A stretch of DNA of 49,604 nucleotides from Blastococcus sp. (GTDB lineage: Bacteria; Actinomycetota; Actinomycetes; Mycobacteriales; Geodermatophilaceae), in contig JAOPWH010000095.1 of NCBI GenBank assembly GCA_025965795.1, forward strand, positions 1 through 49,604. The letters run 5' to 3'. This document shows, one piece after another, positions 32,169-41,170 of the stretch. A model generated the notes under the pieces. The model searched no databases. It was not told the origin of the DNA and saw only the letters and a program-made list of their open reading frames with translations. Each line of letters begins with the position of its first letter. Within the stretch, counting starts at the first letter, position 1. The translations under genes were made by a program, and so were the position numbers.

Positions 32169-33656
32169 GTGAGCACATCCGATCAGCCGGGCCCGTCGGG
32201 ATCCTCCGCCGGTCGCGACCCCCAGAACCCGTTCCCGGCCGGGACGCCGGAAGCGGCTGTTCCGCGGGCACAGCCCGACGGCACGGCGCCGACCACCCCG
32301 CAGCCGTCCGCGAGCCCCTACGCCGGGCATGAGCGGTCCGGAGTGAACCAGCCCTACGGCGGTGTCCCGGTCTCGCCCGGCACCGAGCCGTACGCACCCG
32401 TGCCGCCGTACACCGGCCGGCCCTACAGCACCCAGCCGTTCAGCGGCCGGCCCTACGGCAGCGCCCAGTCCTCCGGCGCAGGGGCGTTCGGCGCGGGCCC
32501 GCTCGGCGGCTACCCGCAGGCCGCCGGCGCAGAGGGCGCGACGGCCACGGCGTCACCGCGCCGCGCCGGCCGGCTCCGCCTGGGAGTGGCCGGCCTCGTC
32601 GTGGGCGCCCTCATCGGTGGCGGTGCCGGGGCGGGCGCGGCCACGCTGCTCGCCGACCCCTCGGCGCCGGCGCCCTCCTCGGCATCGGCGCAGAGCGTCG
32701 TCATCCAGAACCCGAGGTCGGCCACCACGGCGACCGCGGCAGCGGCCAAGGCGGCCCCCAGCGTCGTCACGCTCTACGTGGCCAACGGCTCCAGCTCGGG
32801 CAGCGGATCGGGCGTGGTCCTCACCGACGACGGCTACGTGCTGACCAACAACCACGTCGTCACCCTCGACAGCACCGGCACGGGCACGGTGCAGGTGCGC
32901 ACCGCCGAGGGCACCCTCTACGACGCCACGGTCGTCGGCACCGACCCCACCTCCGACCTCGCGGTGGTCAAGCTGGACGGCGTCCAGGGACTCACCCCCG
33001 CCACCTTCGCGGACTCCGCCAAGGTGCAGGTGGGGGACGTGGCCGTCGCCATCGGCGCCCCGCTGGGACTGTCGAACACCGTGACCGACGGCATCATCAG
33101 TGCCACCGGGCGCGCCGTGGCCACCGGCTCGACCCAGAACGACAGCACCGTCATCGACGCCCTGCAGACCGACGCGGCGATCAACCCGGGCAACTCCGGC
33201 GGCGCGCTGGTCAACGGGGCCGGCGAGGTCATCGGCATCAACACCGCCATCGCCACCGTCGCCTCCGGCGTTCCGGGCGGGCAGTCGGAGAGCGGCAACA
33301 TCGGCGTCGGCTTCGCGATCCCGAGCAACACCGCGGACCGGATCGCCCGCGAGATCATCCAGAACGGCAAGGCGACGCGAGCCTTCCTCGGGGTGAGCGC
33401 CCGAACCGACAGCACCCAGGGCAGCTCCGTCGGCTCCGGCGCCGGCGTCGTCTCGGTCGAGCCCGGTGGCGCGGCTGCCGATGCGGGCCTGAAGGTCGGC
33501 GACGTCGTCACCGCCGTCGACGACCGGCCGGTGACCACCTCCACCGAGCTGACCGCCGCGGTCCGCAGCCACGCCCCTGGCGACCAGGTCACGCTCACCG
33601 TTCGGCGCGGCGCCGACAGCACGACTGTCCAGGTCACGCTGGGCAGCACCAGCTGA
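32169..33656 (+). CDS. Membrane-anchored HtrA/DegP-type serine protease with PDZ domain
   Basis: 495 aa. A Pro/Gly/Tyr-rich cytoplasmic N-terminus (~1-130) is followed by one membrane helix (LGVAGLVVGALIGGGAGAGAATLL). The trypsin-like domain has His in LTNNHVV, Asp in TSDLAVVK and Ser in NPGNSGGAL; a C-terminal PDZ domain contains FLGVSAR and GAADAGLKVGDVVTAVDDRPV. It faces the outside and degrades or refolds damaged envelope proteins, as PepD/HtrA of mycobacteria. GGGAGG lies about 10 nt before the GTG. A hairpin follows the stop. Confidence 0.95.
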   Translation: MSTSDQPGPSGSSAGRDPQNPFPAGTPEAAVPRAQPDGTAPTTPQPSASPYAGHERSGVNQPYGGVPVSPGTEPYAPVPPYTGRPYSTQPFSGRPYGSAQSSGAGAFGAGPLGGYPQAAGAEGATATASPRRAGRLRLGVAGLVVGALIGGGAGAGAATLLADPSAPAPSSASAQSVVIQNPRSATTATAAAAKAAPSVVTLYVANGSSSGSGSGVVLTDDGYVLTNNHVVTLDSTGTGTVQVRTAEGTLYDATVVGTDPTSDLAVVKLDGVQGLTPATFADSAKVQVGDVAVAIGAPLGLSNTVTDGIISATGRAVATGSTQNDSTVIDALQTDAAINPGNSGGALVNGAGEVIGINTAIATVASGVPGGQSESGNIGVGFAIPSNTADRIAREIIQNGKATRAFLGVSARTDSTQGSSVGSGAGVVSVEPGGAAADAGLKVGDVVTAVDDRPVTTSTELTAAVRSHAPGDQVTLTVRRGADSTTVQVTLGSTS

Positions 33657-33660
33657 GACG

Positions 33661-33683
33661 TGCCGCCCAGCACCCGGGCGGCA
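33661..33683 (+). terminator. Terminator hairpin after the HtrA-type gene
   Basis: TGCCGCCC-N7-GGGCGGCA, perfect 8-bp arms, begins 4 nt after the stop codon. Confidence 0.65.
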
Positions 33684-33689
33684 TCCGGG

Positions 33690-33747
33690 ACCCCCTGCCC
33701 CCTGCAGCGACCCGCCCCGAGCGGGCGAGCAGTAGGGGGTAGGGGGT
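33690..33747. promoter_or_regulatory. Long inverted repeat upstream of the DUF445 promoter
   Basis: ACCCCCTGCCCCCT (33690-33703) and AGGGGGTAGGGGGT (33734-33747) pair over 14 bp with one wobble. An inner CCCGC-CCCGA-GCGGG hairpin lies between. The 3' arm covers the expected -35 zone. Confidence 0.4.
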
Positions 33748-33754
33748 TCTTCTC

Positions 33755-33760
33755 TAGGCT
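33755..33760 (+). promoter_or_regulatory. -10 element of a leaderless promoter (DUF445 gene)
   Basis: TAGGCT sits 7 nt before the GTG start, and no ribosome site is present. Confidence 0.5.
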
Positions 33761-33767
33761 GGGGCGG

Positions 33768-35048
33768 GTGCCGGCCCTCCGATCGACCGCCCCCCTGGGC
33801 ACCTCCCTCGACGATCCACAGCGCGCCCGCGACCTTGCCCGGATGAAGCGGCTGGCCACGGGCCTCTTCGGTGTCGCCGCGGCGGTCTTCCTCGCCTGCG
33901 TCCTGCTGGGCTCCGACGCCGGCCCGTGGGTGGGCTACGTGCGGGCCACGGCGGAGGCCTCGATGGTCGGTGCGCTCGCCGACTGGTTCGCCGTCACCGC
34001 ACTCTTCCGGCACCCGCTCGGGCTGCCGATCCCGCACACCGCGATCATCCCGCGGAAGAAGGACCAGATCGGGGCCAGCCTCGGCACGTTCGTCCAGGAG
34101 AACTTCCTGACCCGCGCCGTGGTGGAGGAGAAGCTCACCACGATCGACGTCCCCGGGCGGCTGGGCGGGTTCCTCGCCGCCCCCGGCCGCGCGGAGCGGC
34201 TGGCCGGTGACGCCTCCGCCGTGGTCACCGCCCTGACCGAGCTGCTCAAGGACGAGGACCTCGAGCCGGCGGTCGCGGCCATCGTCGACCGCAAGCTGCA
34301 CGCGACACCGGCCGCTCCGGTGCTCGCCCGCGTCCTCGAACTCGTGGTGGAGGGAGACCGACACCAGGAGGTGCTGTCGGCGGCGCTCCGGCTGCTGGCC
34401 CGGTTCCTCGAGGAGAACCGGCTGGTGTTCCGCGCGCAGCTCGGCGACGCCTCGCCGGCCTGGGTGCCCGACTGGGTGGACGACCGGGTGTTCGACCGCG
34501 TCTTCGCCGGGCTGCAAGGGTTCCTCGACGAGGTGGGCGACGACCCGCGGCACGAGCTGCGCCGGTCCTACGACGCGCGGCTGCGTGTCTACGTCCATGC
34601 CCTGCGGACCGATCCCGACACCGCCGGCCGGATCGAGGAGCTGAAGAAGGAACTGCTCGAGCACCCCGCCGTCCGCACCTGGTCGGGGTCGCTGTGGACC
34701 AGCGCGAAGAACGCCGTCCTCACCGCCGCCGCCGATCCCGACTCCGAGCTGCGCACCCGGGTGGCCTCGATGATCGGCCAGCTCGCCCGATCGCTGCAGA
34801 CCGACCCGACCCTGCGCGAACTGGTGCAGCGGCACACGCACACCATCGCCGGCTACCTCGTCGATCGGTTCTCCGGCGACCTCGCCGACCTGGTCAGCAG
34901 CACCGTCGAGCGCTGGGACACCGAGGAGACCAGCCGCCGGATCGAGCTCCAGGTGGGCCGGGACCTGCAGTGGATCCGGGTGAACGGAACCGTCGTCGGC
35001 GGCCTCGCCGGCCTCGTGATCTACAGCGTGGCCCAGCTACTCGGCTGA
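33768..35048 (+). CDS. DUF445 family membrane-associated protein
   Basis: 426 aa from the chosen GTG. N-terminal membrane helix (LATGLFGVAAAVFLACVLLG) and a DUF445 core: EASMVGALADWFAVTALFRHPLGLPIPHTAIIPRKKDQIGASLGTFVQENFL. A long, mostly helical and charged middle follows, and the C-terminus has a second membrane segment (VVGGLAGLVIYSVAQLL). The function is unknown. I chose the GTG because a TAGGCT box lies 7 nt upstream and homology begins soon after; the track ORF adds 36 codons through the inverted repeat. Confidence 0.88.
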   Translation: MPALRSTAPLGTSLDDPQRARDLARMKRLATGLFGVAAAVFLACVLLGSDAGPWVGYVRATAEASMVGALADWFAVTALFRHPLGLPIPHTAIIPRKKDQIGASLGTFVQENFLTRAVVEEKLTTIDVPGRLGGFLAAPGRAERLAGDASAVVTALTELLKDEDLEPAVAAIVDRKLHATPAAPVLARVLELVVEGDRHQEVLSAALRLLARFLEENRLVFRAQLGDASPAWVPDWVDDRVFDRVFAGLQGFLDEVGDDPRHELRRSYDARLRVYVHALRTDPDTAGRIEELKKELLEHPAVRTWSGSLWTSAKNAVLTAAADPDSELRTRVASMIGQLARSLQTDPTLRELVQRHTHTIAGYLVDRFSGDLADLVSSTVERWDTEETSRRIELQVGRDLQWIRVNGTVVGGLAGLVIYSVAQLLG

Positions 35049-35050
35049 GT

Positions 35051-35101
35051 GTGTGCGCCGACGCCCCCTTCGTGCGTCCGGAACGGGGCGCCGGCGCACA
35101 C
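35051..35101. terminator. Bidirectional terminator between DUF445 and rlmB genes
   Basis: GTGTGCGCCGACGCCCC and GGGGCGCCGGCGCACAC form a 17-bp stem with one mismatch (a wobble in the minus transcript), filling the convergent gap between stop codons 35048 and 35104. Confidence 0.85.
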
Positions 35102-35103
35102 GC

Positions 35104-36066
35104 TCACTTCCGGGCCGTGCCTACTGCGTACAGCGCGATGCCGGCGGCGACGCTCACGTTGAGCGACTCGGTGTCGCGGTCGATCGGGATGCGGACGACG
35201 ACGTCGCAGCGCTCGCGCACGAGCCGCGACAGCCCGGTGCCCTCGGCGCCGACGACGAGCGCCACCGGATCGGCGAACCCGTCGTAGTCGCCCAGGTCCA
35301 TGTCGCCATCCCCGGCCAGACCCACGGTCTGCAGCCCCGCGTCCTGGTAGGAGGCGAGGGTGCGGGCGAGGTTGACCGCCCTGGCGACCCGGATCCGCGC
35401 GGCGGCGCCGGCGCTCGTGCGCCAGGCCGACGCCGTCATGCCCACGGCACGGCGCTGCGGCACGACCACGCCGTGCGCGTCGAAGGCGGCCGCGGAACGG
35501 ACGACGGCGCCGAGGTTGCGCGGATCGGTCACCCCGTCCATCGCCACGATCAGCGGTGGCCGGCCGGAGTTGCGCGCCAGGTCCATCAGGTCGTCGGGAT
35601 GGGCGTAGTCGTACGGCGGCACCTGCAGGCCGATGCCCTGGTGCAGGGCTCCGCTGGACATCCGGTCGAACTCGGCCTTGCCCACCTCGAGCAGCGGCAG
35701 CCCGCGGTCGGCGGCCAGGGTGATGGCCTCGGCGATCCGCTCGTCGGTGCCCCCACGAGAGGTGTCCCCGGTGACGACGTACAGCGCGTTCGCCGGAATC
35801 TTCGCGCGCAGCGCCTCGACCACCGGATTGCGGCCGAGCAGGAGTTCGGGGGCCTCCTCCGAGCGGCGCCGCTGACGGGCCCGGTCGGTGCGCTGGCGCT
35901 CCTCGGTGGCGGCGCGGCGCTGGGCGGGGTGGCCCGGACGGGCCTCTGCCGGTGGCGTCGCGCCCCGGCCTGCCAAGGAGCGGCGGTTCTTGCCGCCGGT
36001 TCCGGCGGTCGCGGTCTTCTTGCCTGCGCCGGTCGTGCGGCCGCGGCGCTGGCTGTTGCCGGCCAT
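35104..36066 (-). CDS. rlmB: 23S rRNA 2'-O-methyltransferase, TrmH/RlmB (SpoU) family
   Basis: 320 aa. The first ~80 residues are a basic, disordered tail ([16 protein letters not shown]). An L30e-like substrate-binding domain starts at [23 protein letters not shown]. The SPOUT catalytic domain has motif 1 [17 protein letters not shown], motif 2 [19 protein letters not shown] and motif 3 [21 protein letters not shown]. By family it methylates a guanosine ribose in 23S rRNA (G2251 for RlmB); exact specificity is inferred. Its ATG overlaps the cysS stop as TGATG, so it is translated from the ispD-ispF-cysS-rlmB operon, the mycobacterial order. Confidence 0.92.
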   Translation of the reverse strand: MAGNSQRRGRTTGAGKKTATAGTGGKNRRSLAGRGATPPAEARPGHPAQRRAATEERQRTDRARQRRRSEEAPELLLGRNPVVEALRAKIPANALYVVTGDTSRGGTDERIAEAITLAADRGLPLLEVGKAEFDRMSSGALHQGIGLQVPPYDYAHPDDLMDLARNSGRPPLIVAMDGVTDPRNLGAVVRSAAAFDAHGVVVPQRRAVGMTASAWRTSAGAAARIRVARAVNLARTLASYQDAGLQTVGLAGDGDMDLGDYDGFADPVALVVGAEGTGLSRLVRERCDVVVRIPIDRDTESLNVSVAAGIALYAVGTARK

Positions 36067-37469
36067 CAGCGGGTCAGCTCCCATCGGGGTCCCTGCGGGG
36101 TGTCCTCGACGGAGACGCCGAGGCTGGTGAGCTGGTCGCGGATCGCGTCGGCGGCGGCGAAGTCCTTGCGCGCCCGCGCTGCCGCTCGCTGATCCAGGGC
36201 GAGCGACACCAGCCCGCCGGTCACGGACGCGAGCCGCTCGTCGCCGCCACCCGTCGACCACAGCGGGTCGAGCGGGTCGAGGCCGAGCACGCGCAGCATG
36301 GCGCGCACGGAGCCCAGGGCGCCGGCAACCGCCTTCTCGTCGCCGTCGGTCAGGGCGGTGTTGCCCTCGCGCACCGCGTCGTGGATGGCGGCGATCGCGG
36401 CGGGCGTGCCGAGGTCGTCGTCCAGGGCGTTGGTGAAGTCGGCGCACAGCACGCGGTTGCCGGCGTCTGCCCCTATCCGCTCGGCGGCCCGGCGGACGAA
36501 GGACTCGATCCGGCGGTAGGCCGCGGCGGACTCGTCGAGGGCACCCTCGGTGTACTCGATGGTCGACCGGTAGTGCGGTGCGAGGAGGTAGTAGCGCAGC
36601 TCGACCGGACGCACCCGCTGGACGACCTCGTCGACGAGCGCGGTGTTACCCATCGACTTGCTCATCTTCTCCCCGCCGAGGGTGACCCAGCCGTTGTGCA
36701 TCCAGTACCGCGCGAACGCGTCACCGGCGGCCCGCGACTGCGCCTGCTCGTTCTCGTGGTGCGGAAAGCGCAGATCGAGGCCACCGCCGTGGATGTCGAA
36801 CTCGCGGCCCAGGTACTTCCCGACCATCGCCGAGCACTCGAGGTGCCAGCCCGGCCGGCCGCGTCCCCACGGGGTGTCCCAGGACGCCGTCTCCGGCTCG
36901 CCGTCCTTGTGGCCCTTCCACAGCGCGAAGTCGCGGGGGTCGCGCTTGCGGTCGTCGGTCTCGGTGTCGGCGGCCGACTGCAGGTCCTCGAGCTTCTGCC
37001 CGGTCAGCTCCCCGTAGGCACCGAACGACCGGACGTCGAAGTAGACGTCGCCGTCGGCGGCGTAGGCGTGCCCGCCGTCGATCAGCCGCTGCATGAGCGC
37101 GACCATCTCGGGGATGTGACCGGTGGCCCGCGGCTCGTAGGTGGGCGGCAGGATCCCGAGGACGTCGTAGGCACGGGTGCAGGCCCGCTCGTTGTCGTAG
37201 GCCCAGGCCCACCAGGGGACGTCGTTGGCCTCGGCCTTCGCCAGGATCTTGTCGTCGATGTCGGTGACGTTGCGGACGTAGGTGACGTCGAGACCGCCCG
37301 CGATCAGCCACCGGCGGAGCACGTCGAAGGCCAGCGCGGCGCGGACGTGGCCGATGTGGGGGCGGCCCTGGACGGTGAGCCCGCAGACGTAGACCGACGC
37401 CCGACCGGCGCGCAGGGGCGTGAAGTCACGGACCGCACGCGCGGCCGTGTCGTACAGGCGGAGGCTCAC
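36066..37469 (-). CDS. cysS: Cysteinyl-tRNA synthetase
   Basis: 467 aa class I aminoacyl-tRNA synthetase. Zinc ligand Cys in YVCGLTVQ, the HIGH signature in [12 protein letters not shown], further zinc-site residues in WHLECSAM and HHENEQ, and the KMSKS loop as EKMSKSMGN. The start is the GTG overlapping the ispF stop (GTGA 37469-37466); the track ORF reads 77 extra codons antisense to ispF frames. Length matches the family. Homology to MshC (mycothiol ligase) is possible, but the rlmB-cysS-ispF-ispD context and the complete C-terminal domain favour CysS. Confidence 0.95.
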   Translation of the reverse strand: MSLRLYDTAARAVRDFTPLRAGRASVYVCGLTVQGRPHIGHVRAALAFDVLRRWLIAGGLDVTYVRNVTDIDDKILAKAEANDVPWWAWAYDNERACTRAYDVLGILPPTYEPRATGHIPEMVALMQRLIDGGHAYAADGDVYFDVRSFGAYGELTGQKLEDLQSAADTETDDRKRDPRDFALWKGHKDGEPETASWDTPWGRGRPGWHLECSAMVGKYLGREFDIHGGGLDLRFPHHENEQAQSRAAGDAFARYWMHNGWVTLGGEKMSKSMGNTALVDEVVQRVRPVELRYYLLAPHYRSTIEYTEGALDESAAAYRRIESFVRRAAERIGADAGNRVLCADFTNALDDDLGTPAAIAAIHDAVREGNTALTDGDEKAVAGALGSVRAMLRVLGLDPLDPLWSTGGGDERLASVTGGLVSLALDQRAAARARKDFAAADAIRDQLTSLGVSVEDTPQGPRWELTR

Positions 37470-37975
37470 TGCGGAGAGTCTACGGCCCCTGGAGCGCCGG
37501 AATTCCGCACCACCAGGGCCGTCGCCACCGCCGCGCGGCCCTCGCCGCGACCGGTGAGCCCCAGGCCGTCGGTCGTGGTCGCCGTGACGCTCACCGGGGC
37601 ACCGAGGGCCGCGGACAGCGCAGCGTCGGCCTCGGCCCGTCGAGGGCCCAGCTTCGGGGTGCTCGCCACCAGCTGGACCGCGGCGTTGCCCACCTGCCAA
37701 CCGGCCCGGGCGAGCACCTCTCGTACGTGCTCCAGGATCGCCGTTCCCGTGGCCCCGGCCCAGCGGGGGTCGTCGGTGCCGAGCAGGCCCCCGATGTCAC
37801 CGAGACCGGCGGCGGAGAGGACGGCGTCGGTGAGCGCGTGCGCGACGACGTCACCGTCGGAGTGCCCGGCGCAGCCGTCGGCGCCGGGCCACTCCAGTCC
37901 GGCCAGCCGGCACGCGCGCCCGGGCTCGACGGGGTGGACGTCGGTGCCGATGCCCACCCGCGGCAGCTCGCTCAC
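37466..37975 (-). CDS. ispF: 2-C-methyl-D-erythritol 2,4-cyclodiphosphate synthase
   Basis: 169 aa. Forms MEcPP in the MEP isoprenoid pathway. The metal-binding DVH of [13 protein letters not shown] and His of [27 protein letters not shown] are present, with the active-site loop [14 protein letters not shown]. Starts at a GTG overlapping the ispD stop (GTGA) and ends overlapping the cysS start. Directly follows ispD, so consecutive steps of the pathway are coupled. Confidence 0.97.
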   Translation of the reverse strand: MSELPRVGIGTDVHPVEPGRACRLAGLEWPGADGCAGHSDGDVVAHALTDAVLSAAGLGDIGGLLGTDDPRWAGATGTAILEHVREVLARAGWQVGNAAVQLVASTPKLGPRRAEADAALSAALGAPVSVTATTTDGLGLTGRGEGRAAVATALVVRNSGAPGAVDSPQ

Positions 37976-38634
37976 GCGCGAGCCTGCAGTTCAGCGAGAA
38001 CCAGATCGTGCGCCACCGTGACCTTCGCGGCCCGCTCGTCGCCGGCGACGGTGCCCACCTTGACGCCGGCGCTGTGCACGACGGCCGCGTCGTCGGTCAG
38101 CTCCGCATGGGTCGGCAGCCGGCCGTACGCCTGGACGAGCGTCGCGCGGGAGAAGCCCTGCGGGGTCTGCACCCGGCGGATCTGCTCCCGGGGCAGCGCC
38201 CCGGTGATCATGCCGTCGGGACCGACCGCCACCGTGGTGTCGACCACCGGCAGGACCGGGACGACGGCGCGGGCGCCGGCCTCGAGGGCGGCGAGCACGC
38301 GGCCGACCACCTCGGGCGGGGTGAGCGGGCGGGCGGCGTCGTGCACGAGGACGACGTCGGCAGCGGCACTCGCAGCCGAGAGCGCCGCTCGGACCGAGGC
38401 GGTACGCGTGGCCCCGCCGTCGACGAGGACCACGTCGTCCGGCAGCACCGCCGCGAACGCGGCGCGATCGGCCGCGGGAACGGCGACCACGACCTCGGTC
38501 ACGCCGCCGGCGCGCAGGGTGTCGACCGCCCAGCGGACCAGGGGCCGGCCGGCCAGCGGCACGAGCGCCTTCGGGACATCTGCCCCCAGACGCAGACCAC
38601 TCCCGGCCGCTGCGACGATGCCGACAGCGTGCAC
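37972..38634 (-). CDS. ispD: 2-C-methyl-D-erythritol 4-phosphate cytidylyltransferase
   Basis: 220 aa. CTP-dependent MEP-pathway enzyme. The nucleotide-binding N-terminus is [29 protein letters not shown], with [12 protein letters not shown] and RRVQTPQGF characteristic of IspD. The GTG giving [11 protein letters not shown] begins family homology; the track extends 70 codons upstream with no similarity. It lies 52 bp after carD on the same strand, so a carD-ispD-ispF-cysS-rlmB operon is likely. Confidence 0.95.
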   Translation of the reverse strand: MHAVGIVAAAGSGLRLGADVPKALVPLAGRPLVRWAVDTLRAGGVTEVVVAVPAADRAAFAAVLPDDVVLVDGGATRTASVRAALSAASAAADVVLVHDAARPLTPPEVVGRVLAALEAGARAVVPVLPVVDTTVAVGPDGMITGALPREQIRRVQTPQGFSRATLVQAYGRLPTHAELTDDAAVVHSAGVKVGTVAGDERAAKVTVAHDLVLAELQARA

Positions 38635-38686
38635 GGGAGTGGTCCGGGTGTCTCTGGGGTGGGGCCGTGTGCTCAGTTGCCCGAGC

Positions 38687-39169
38687 TCAGCTCGCGAGGA
38701 CCTCGTCGAGGAGAACCTCGGCCTTGTCCTCGTTGGTGCCCTCGGCGAGCGCGAGCTCGCTGACCAGGATCTGCCGGGCCTTCGAGAGCATGCGCTTCTC
38801 GCCGGCCGAGAGCCCACGGTCCTTGTCGCGGCGCCACAGGTCACGGACGCCCTCGGCGACCTTGTTCACGTCACCCGAAGCAAGCTTCTCGAGGTTCGCC
38901 TTGTAGCGGCGCGACCAGTTGGTCGGCTCCTCCGTGTGCGGTGCGCGAAGCACCTCGAAGACCTTGTTGAGGCCTTCCTGACCGACGACGTCGCGGACGC
39001 CGACGATCTCTGCGTTGTCAGCCGGCACACGCACCGTCAGGTCGCCCTGAGCGACCTTCAGTACGAGGTAGGCCCTCTCGACGCCCTTGATGGTGCGCTG
39101 CTCGATCGCCTCGATCAGTGCGGCACCGTGGTGCGGGTAGACAACGGTCTCGCCGACAGTGAAGCCCAT
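38687..39169 (-). CDS. carD: CarD-type RNA polymerase-binding transcription regulator
   Basis: 160 aa, the length of mycobacterial CarD. The N-terminal RNAP-interaction domain is [50 protein letters not shown]; the C-terminal DNA-binding helices include [29 protein letters not shown] with the conserved Trp that wedges the promoter minor groove. Stabilises open complexes, especially at rRNA promoters. AAAGGGG precedes the ATG. Probably first in the operon leading to rlmB. Confidence 0.97.
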   Translation of the reverse strand: MGFTVGETVVYPHHGAALIEAIEQRTIKGVERAYLVLKVAQGDLTVRVPADNAEIVGVRDVVGQEGLNKVFEVLRAPHTEEPTNWSRRYKANLEKLASGDVNKVAEGVRDLWRRDKDRGLSAGEKRMLSKARQILVSELALAEGTNEDKAEVLLDEVLAS

Positions 39170-39290
39170 GTGGATGTGACCCCTTTCGCTGACCCGATGT
39201 TACCACGGCACACTGACGAGCGGCTCGGGCCGGGACCGTAAATCTGCAGGTCAGAAGGCTGATCAAGGATTGATGAGGGGTTGACAGAGC

Positions 39291-40148
39291 GTGCCTGATG
39301 TGCCTCGGCGGGAAGGTGGAGGGCTGCCGGCCGCCCCTGCCCTGGTCGCCGCGACGCACCCGGGACCGACTGCGGCGGTGACCGTCGTGGCGACCCTGCT
39401 GGCGGTCGCGGCCGGGGTGACGGCTGGGCGGACGGCGCTGGTCTTCGCGGCCGTCCTCGCAGGTCAGGCCTCCATCGGATGGAGCAACGACTGGCTCGAC
39501 GCCGATCGCGACCGGGCCGTCGCGCGAGGGGACAAGCCCGTCGTCCAGGGTGCCGTCCGGCCCGGCCAACTCCGCTCGGCGGCGATCGGAGCCGCCGCGC
39601 TGGCGGTCGCCCTGTCCCTGGCCCTGGGTGTCGTCCCCGGCGTACTGCTCCTGCTCCTGGTGGCCGGCGGTTGGGCCTACAACGCGGGCCTGAAACGCAC
39701 GTGGGCCTCCGTCGTGGGATACGTCGTCGGATTCGGGGCACTGCCGGCCGGGGTCGTCGCCGCGGCGCCAGGAACCCCCGCCGCCCCCTGGTGGCTGGTG
39801 GCCGCCGGCGCCGCGCTCGGCGCGGCAGCACACCTGGCCAACGTCGCACCCGATCTCGAGGACGACCTGGCGACCGGGGTCCGCGGACTGCCTCACCGGC
39901 TCGGGCCCCGTGTCAGCGCGTTCGCCGGGGCGCTGCTGCTGGGCGCGGCATCACTGGCACTCGTGCTCGGCCCGGAGGGTCGGCCGACTTCCGCCGGGTG
40001 GGCGGTCCTGATCCTGGCGGTCCCGGCCGTCGCGGTCGCCGCTCTGGCGGGAAGCCCGCGGTTCCGCCGCGCTGCCTTCCCGGCGATCCTTTTGCTGACC
40101 GTGCTCGACGTCGTGCTGCTGCTGGCCGGCGGGGCCACGCTCACCTGA
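39291..40148 (+). CDS. UbiA-family membrane prenyltransferase
   Basis: 285 aa, seven to nine hydrophobic helices. First Asp-rich motif NDWLDADRDR and second motif DLEDDLATGVRGLPHRLG match the UbiA superfamily's diphosphate/Mg-binding sites. The product could be a polyprenylated quinone, heme or lipid precursor; there is no pathway partner beside it. GTG start with GAGGGG about 10 nt upstream. Divergent from carD, with 121 bp between starts. Confidence 0.85.
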   Translation: MPDVPRREGGGLPAAPALVAATHPGPTAAVTVVATLLAVAAGVTAGRTALVFAAVLAGQASIGWSNDWLDADRDRAVARGDKPVVQGAVRPGQLRSAAIGAAALAVALSLALGVVPGVLLLLLVAGGWAYNAGLKRTWASVVGYVVGFGALPAGVVAAAPGTPAAPWWLVAAGAALGAAAHLANVAPDLEDDLATGVRGLPHRLGPRVSAFAGALLLGAASLALVLGPEGRPTSAGWAVLILAVPAVAVAALAGSPRFRRAAFPAILLLTVLDVVLLLAGGATLT

Positions 40149-40170
40149 TCGCGGCCCCGCGGACGCCGGA

Positions 40171-41160
40171 TCAGTCGCGGCCGTTGCCCTTGCCGCTGTC
40201 GCCCCCGCGCTCGCCGCCGCTGTTGTAGCCGTTGCCGTTGCCGTTGCCGTGGCCGTGGCCGTGGCCGTGGCTGCTGCCGCCGGAGCGCCCGCTGTCCTCG
40301 GTCCGCTGCGCCGTCTCGGCATCCTCGGGAGTCTCGACCTCGGGGGCCTCGACCTCCGGTGCCTCCACCTCGGAGCCGTCGCCTGCCTCGGTGCTGTCGT
40401 CGGTGCCTTCCGGCGCGGCGACGGTGCCGCACTCGGTGACCTCGCGGCCCTTGCGCTCGTCGTTGCGGTGGTGCGCCCAGCAGCTCACGGTGGCGCCGTC
40501 GGCCCAGCCGTGCTCGGAGCCGTAGCTGACCCAGTCACCGAACGACTGGTCGGCAGCCGGCCCCTGGCCGGCCCAGGTGTCGTGCGTCAGCGCCACCGGA
40601 GCGTCGACTCCCACGGGCGCCGCGACGGGTTCCTGGACCGGCGCCTCCTCGACGGGAGTCTCGTCGGCCGGGGCTCCGGTCGGCTCCTGGACCGGCGCCT
40701 CCTTCGTCGTCTCGCCGTCGACCACCGAGGTGAACGTGCTCTGCACGGGGTCCGGCAGGACACCGGCGGCACCTGCGCCGGTGAAGGCCACGAGGGCGAC
40801 ACCGGCACCGGTGCAGGCCTGTGCGACGGCGCCGGCGGAGAGGATCTTGGCAACGAGGGCGGGGAAGAACATGGCGGTACGTCTCCGTATCCGGACGCGG
40901 GCGGGCCGCCGGAGGGGCGGGCTCCCGGCCGATCTGGCCGTCCGGGCGGACGGGCTCGACTGGTCGGTGAGAAGACCGGTCACCAGCAGTTCAGCGAGGG
41001 CGGCGTTGGGCCGGCCCGGCGTCGTCGCCGTCGCCCGGACCGCCTCGGAGAAGACGGCGACACCCGCGAAGGTGTCGGCCGCTCCGTCCGGGACGGGCCG
41101 GCCGGCGAGGTACGCCTCGAAGGCGTCCTCGACGGCTGCGTCGTCGGCTGCTGTGGTCAT
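40171..41160 (-). CDS. Sigma-factor-linked membrane/secreted protein
   Basis: 329 aa. Residues 1-65 (TTAADDAAVEDAFEAYLAGRPVPDGAADTFAGVAVFSEAVRATATTPGRPNAALAELLVTGLL) are acidic and anti-sigma-like. A basic linker and one hydrophobic segment follow (FFPALVAKILSAGAVAQACTGAGVALVAFTGAGAAGVLP), then a Pro/Glu-rich extracytoplasmic part with WAGQGPAADQSFGDWVSYGSEHGWADGATVSCWAHHRND. The tail is HGHGHGHGNGNGNGYN. The ATG lies 10 bp after the ECF sigma stop, so it is cotranscribed and plausibly modulates that sigma factor. No canonical zinc anti-sigma motif (HxxxCxxC) is seen. Confidence 0.75.
   Translation of the reverse strand: MTTAADDAAVEDAFEAYLAGRPVPDGAADTFAGVAVFSEAVRATATTPGRPNAALAELLVTGLLTDQSSPSARTARSAGSPPLRRPARVRIRRRTAMFFPALVAKILSAGAVAQACTGAGVALVAFTGAGAAGVLPDPVQSTFTSVVDGETTKEAPVQEPTGAPADETPVEEAPVQEPVAAPVGVDAPVALTHDTWAGQGPAADQSFGDWVSYGSEHGWADGATVSCWAHHRNDERKGREVTECGTVAAPEGTDDSTEAGDGSEVEAPEVEAPEVETPEDAETAQRTEDSGRSGGSSHGHGHGHGNGNGNGYNSGGERGGDSGKGNGRD
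40231..40270 (-). repeat. 6-bp tandem repeat encoding a His-Gly/Asn-Gly tail
   Basis: On the plus strand the unit GTTGCC/GTGGCC repeats about seven times. The minus strand encodes GHGHGHGNGNGNG in the C-terminus of the sigma-linked protein. Slippage-prone; possible metal binding. Confidence 0.7.
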
Positions 41161-41170
41161 CTCATCCCTG

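Noticed and set aside
39281-39286. TTGACA as a -35 for the UbiA gene
   Set aside because: It lies only 5 bp before the GTG start, so no -10 could fit before the gene; probably coincidental unless the true start is further downstream.
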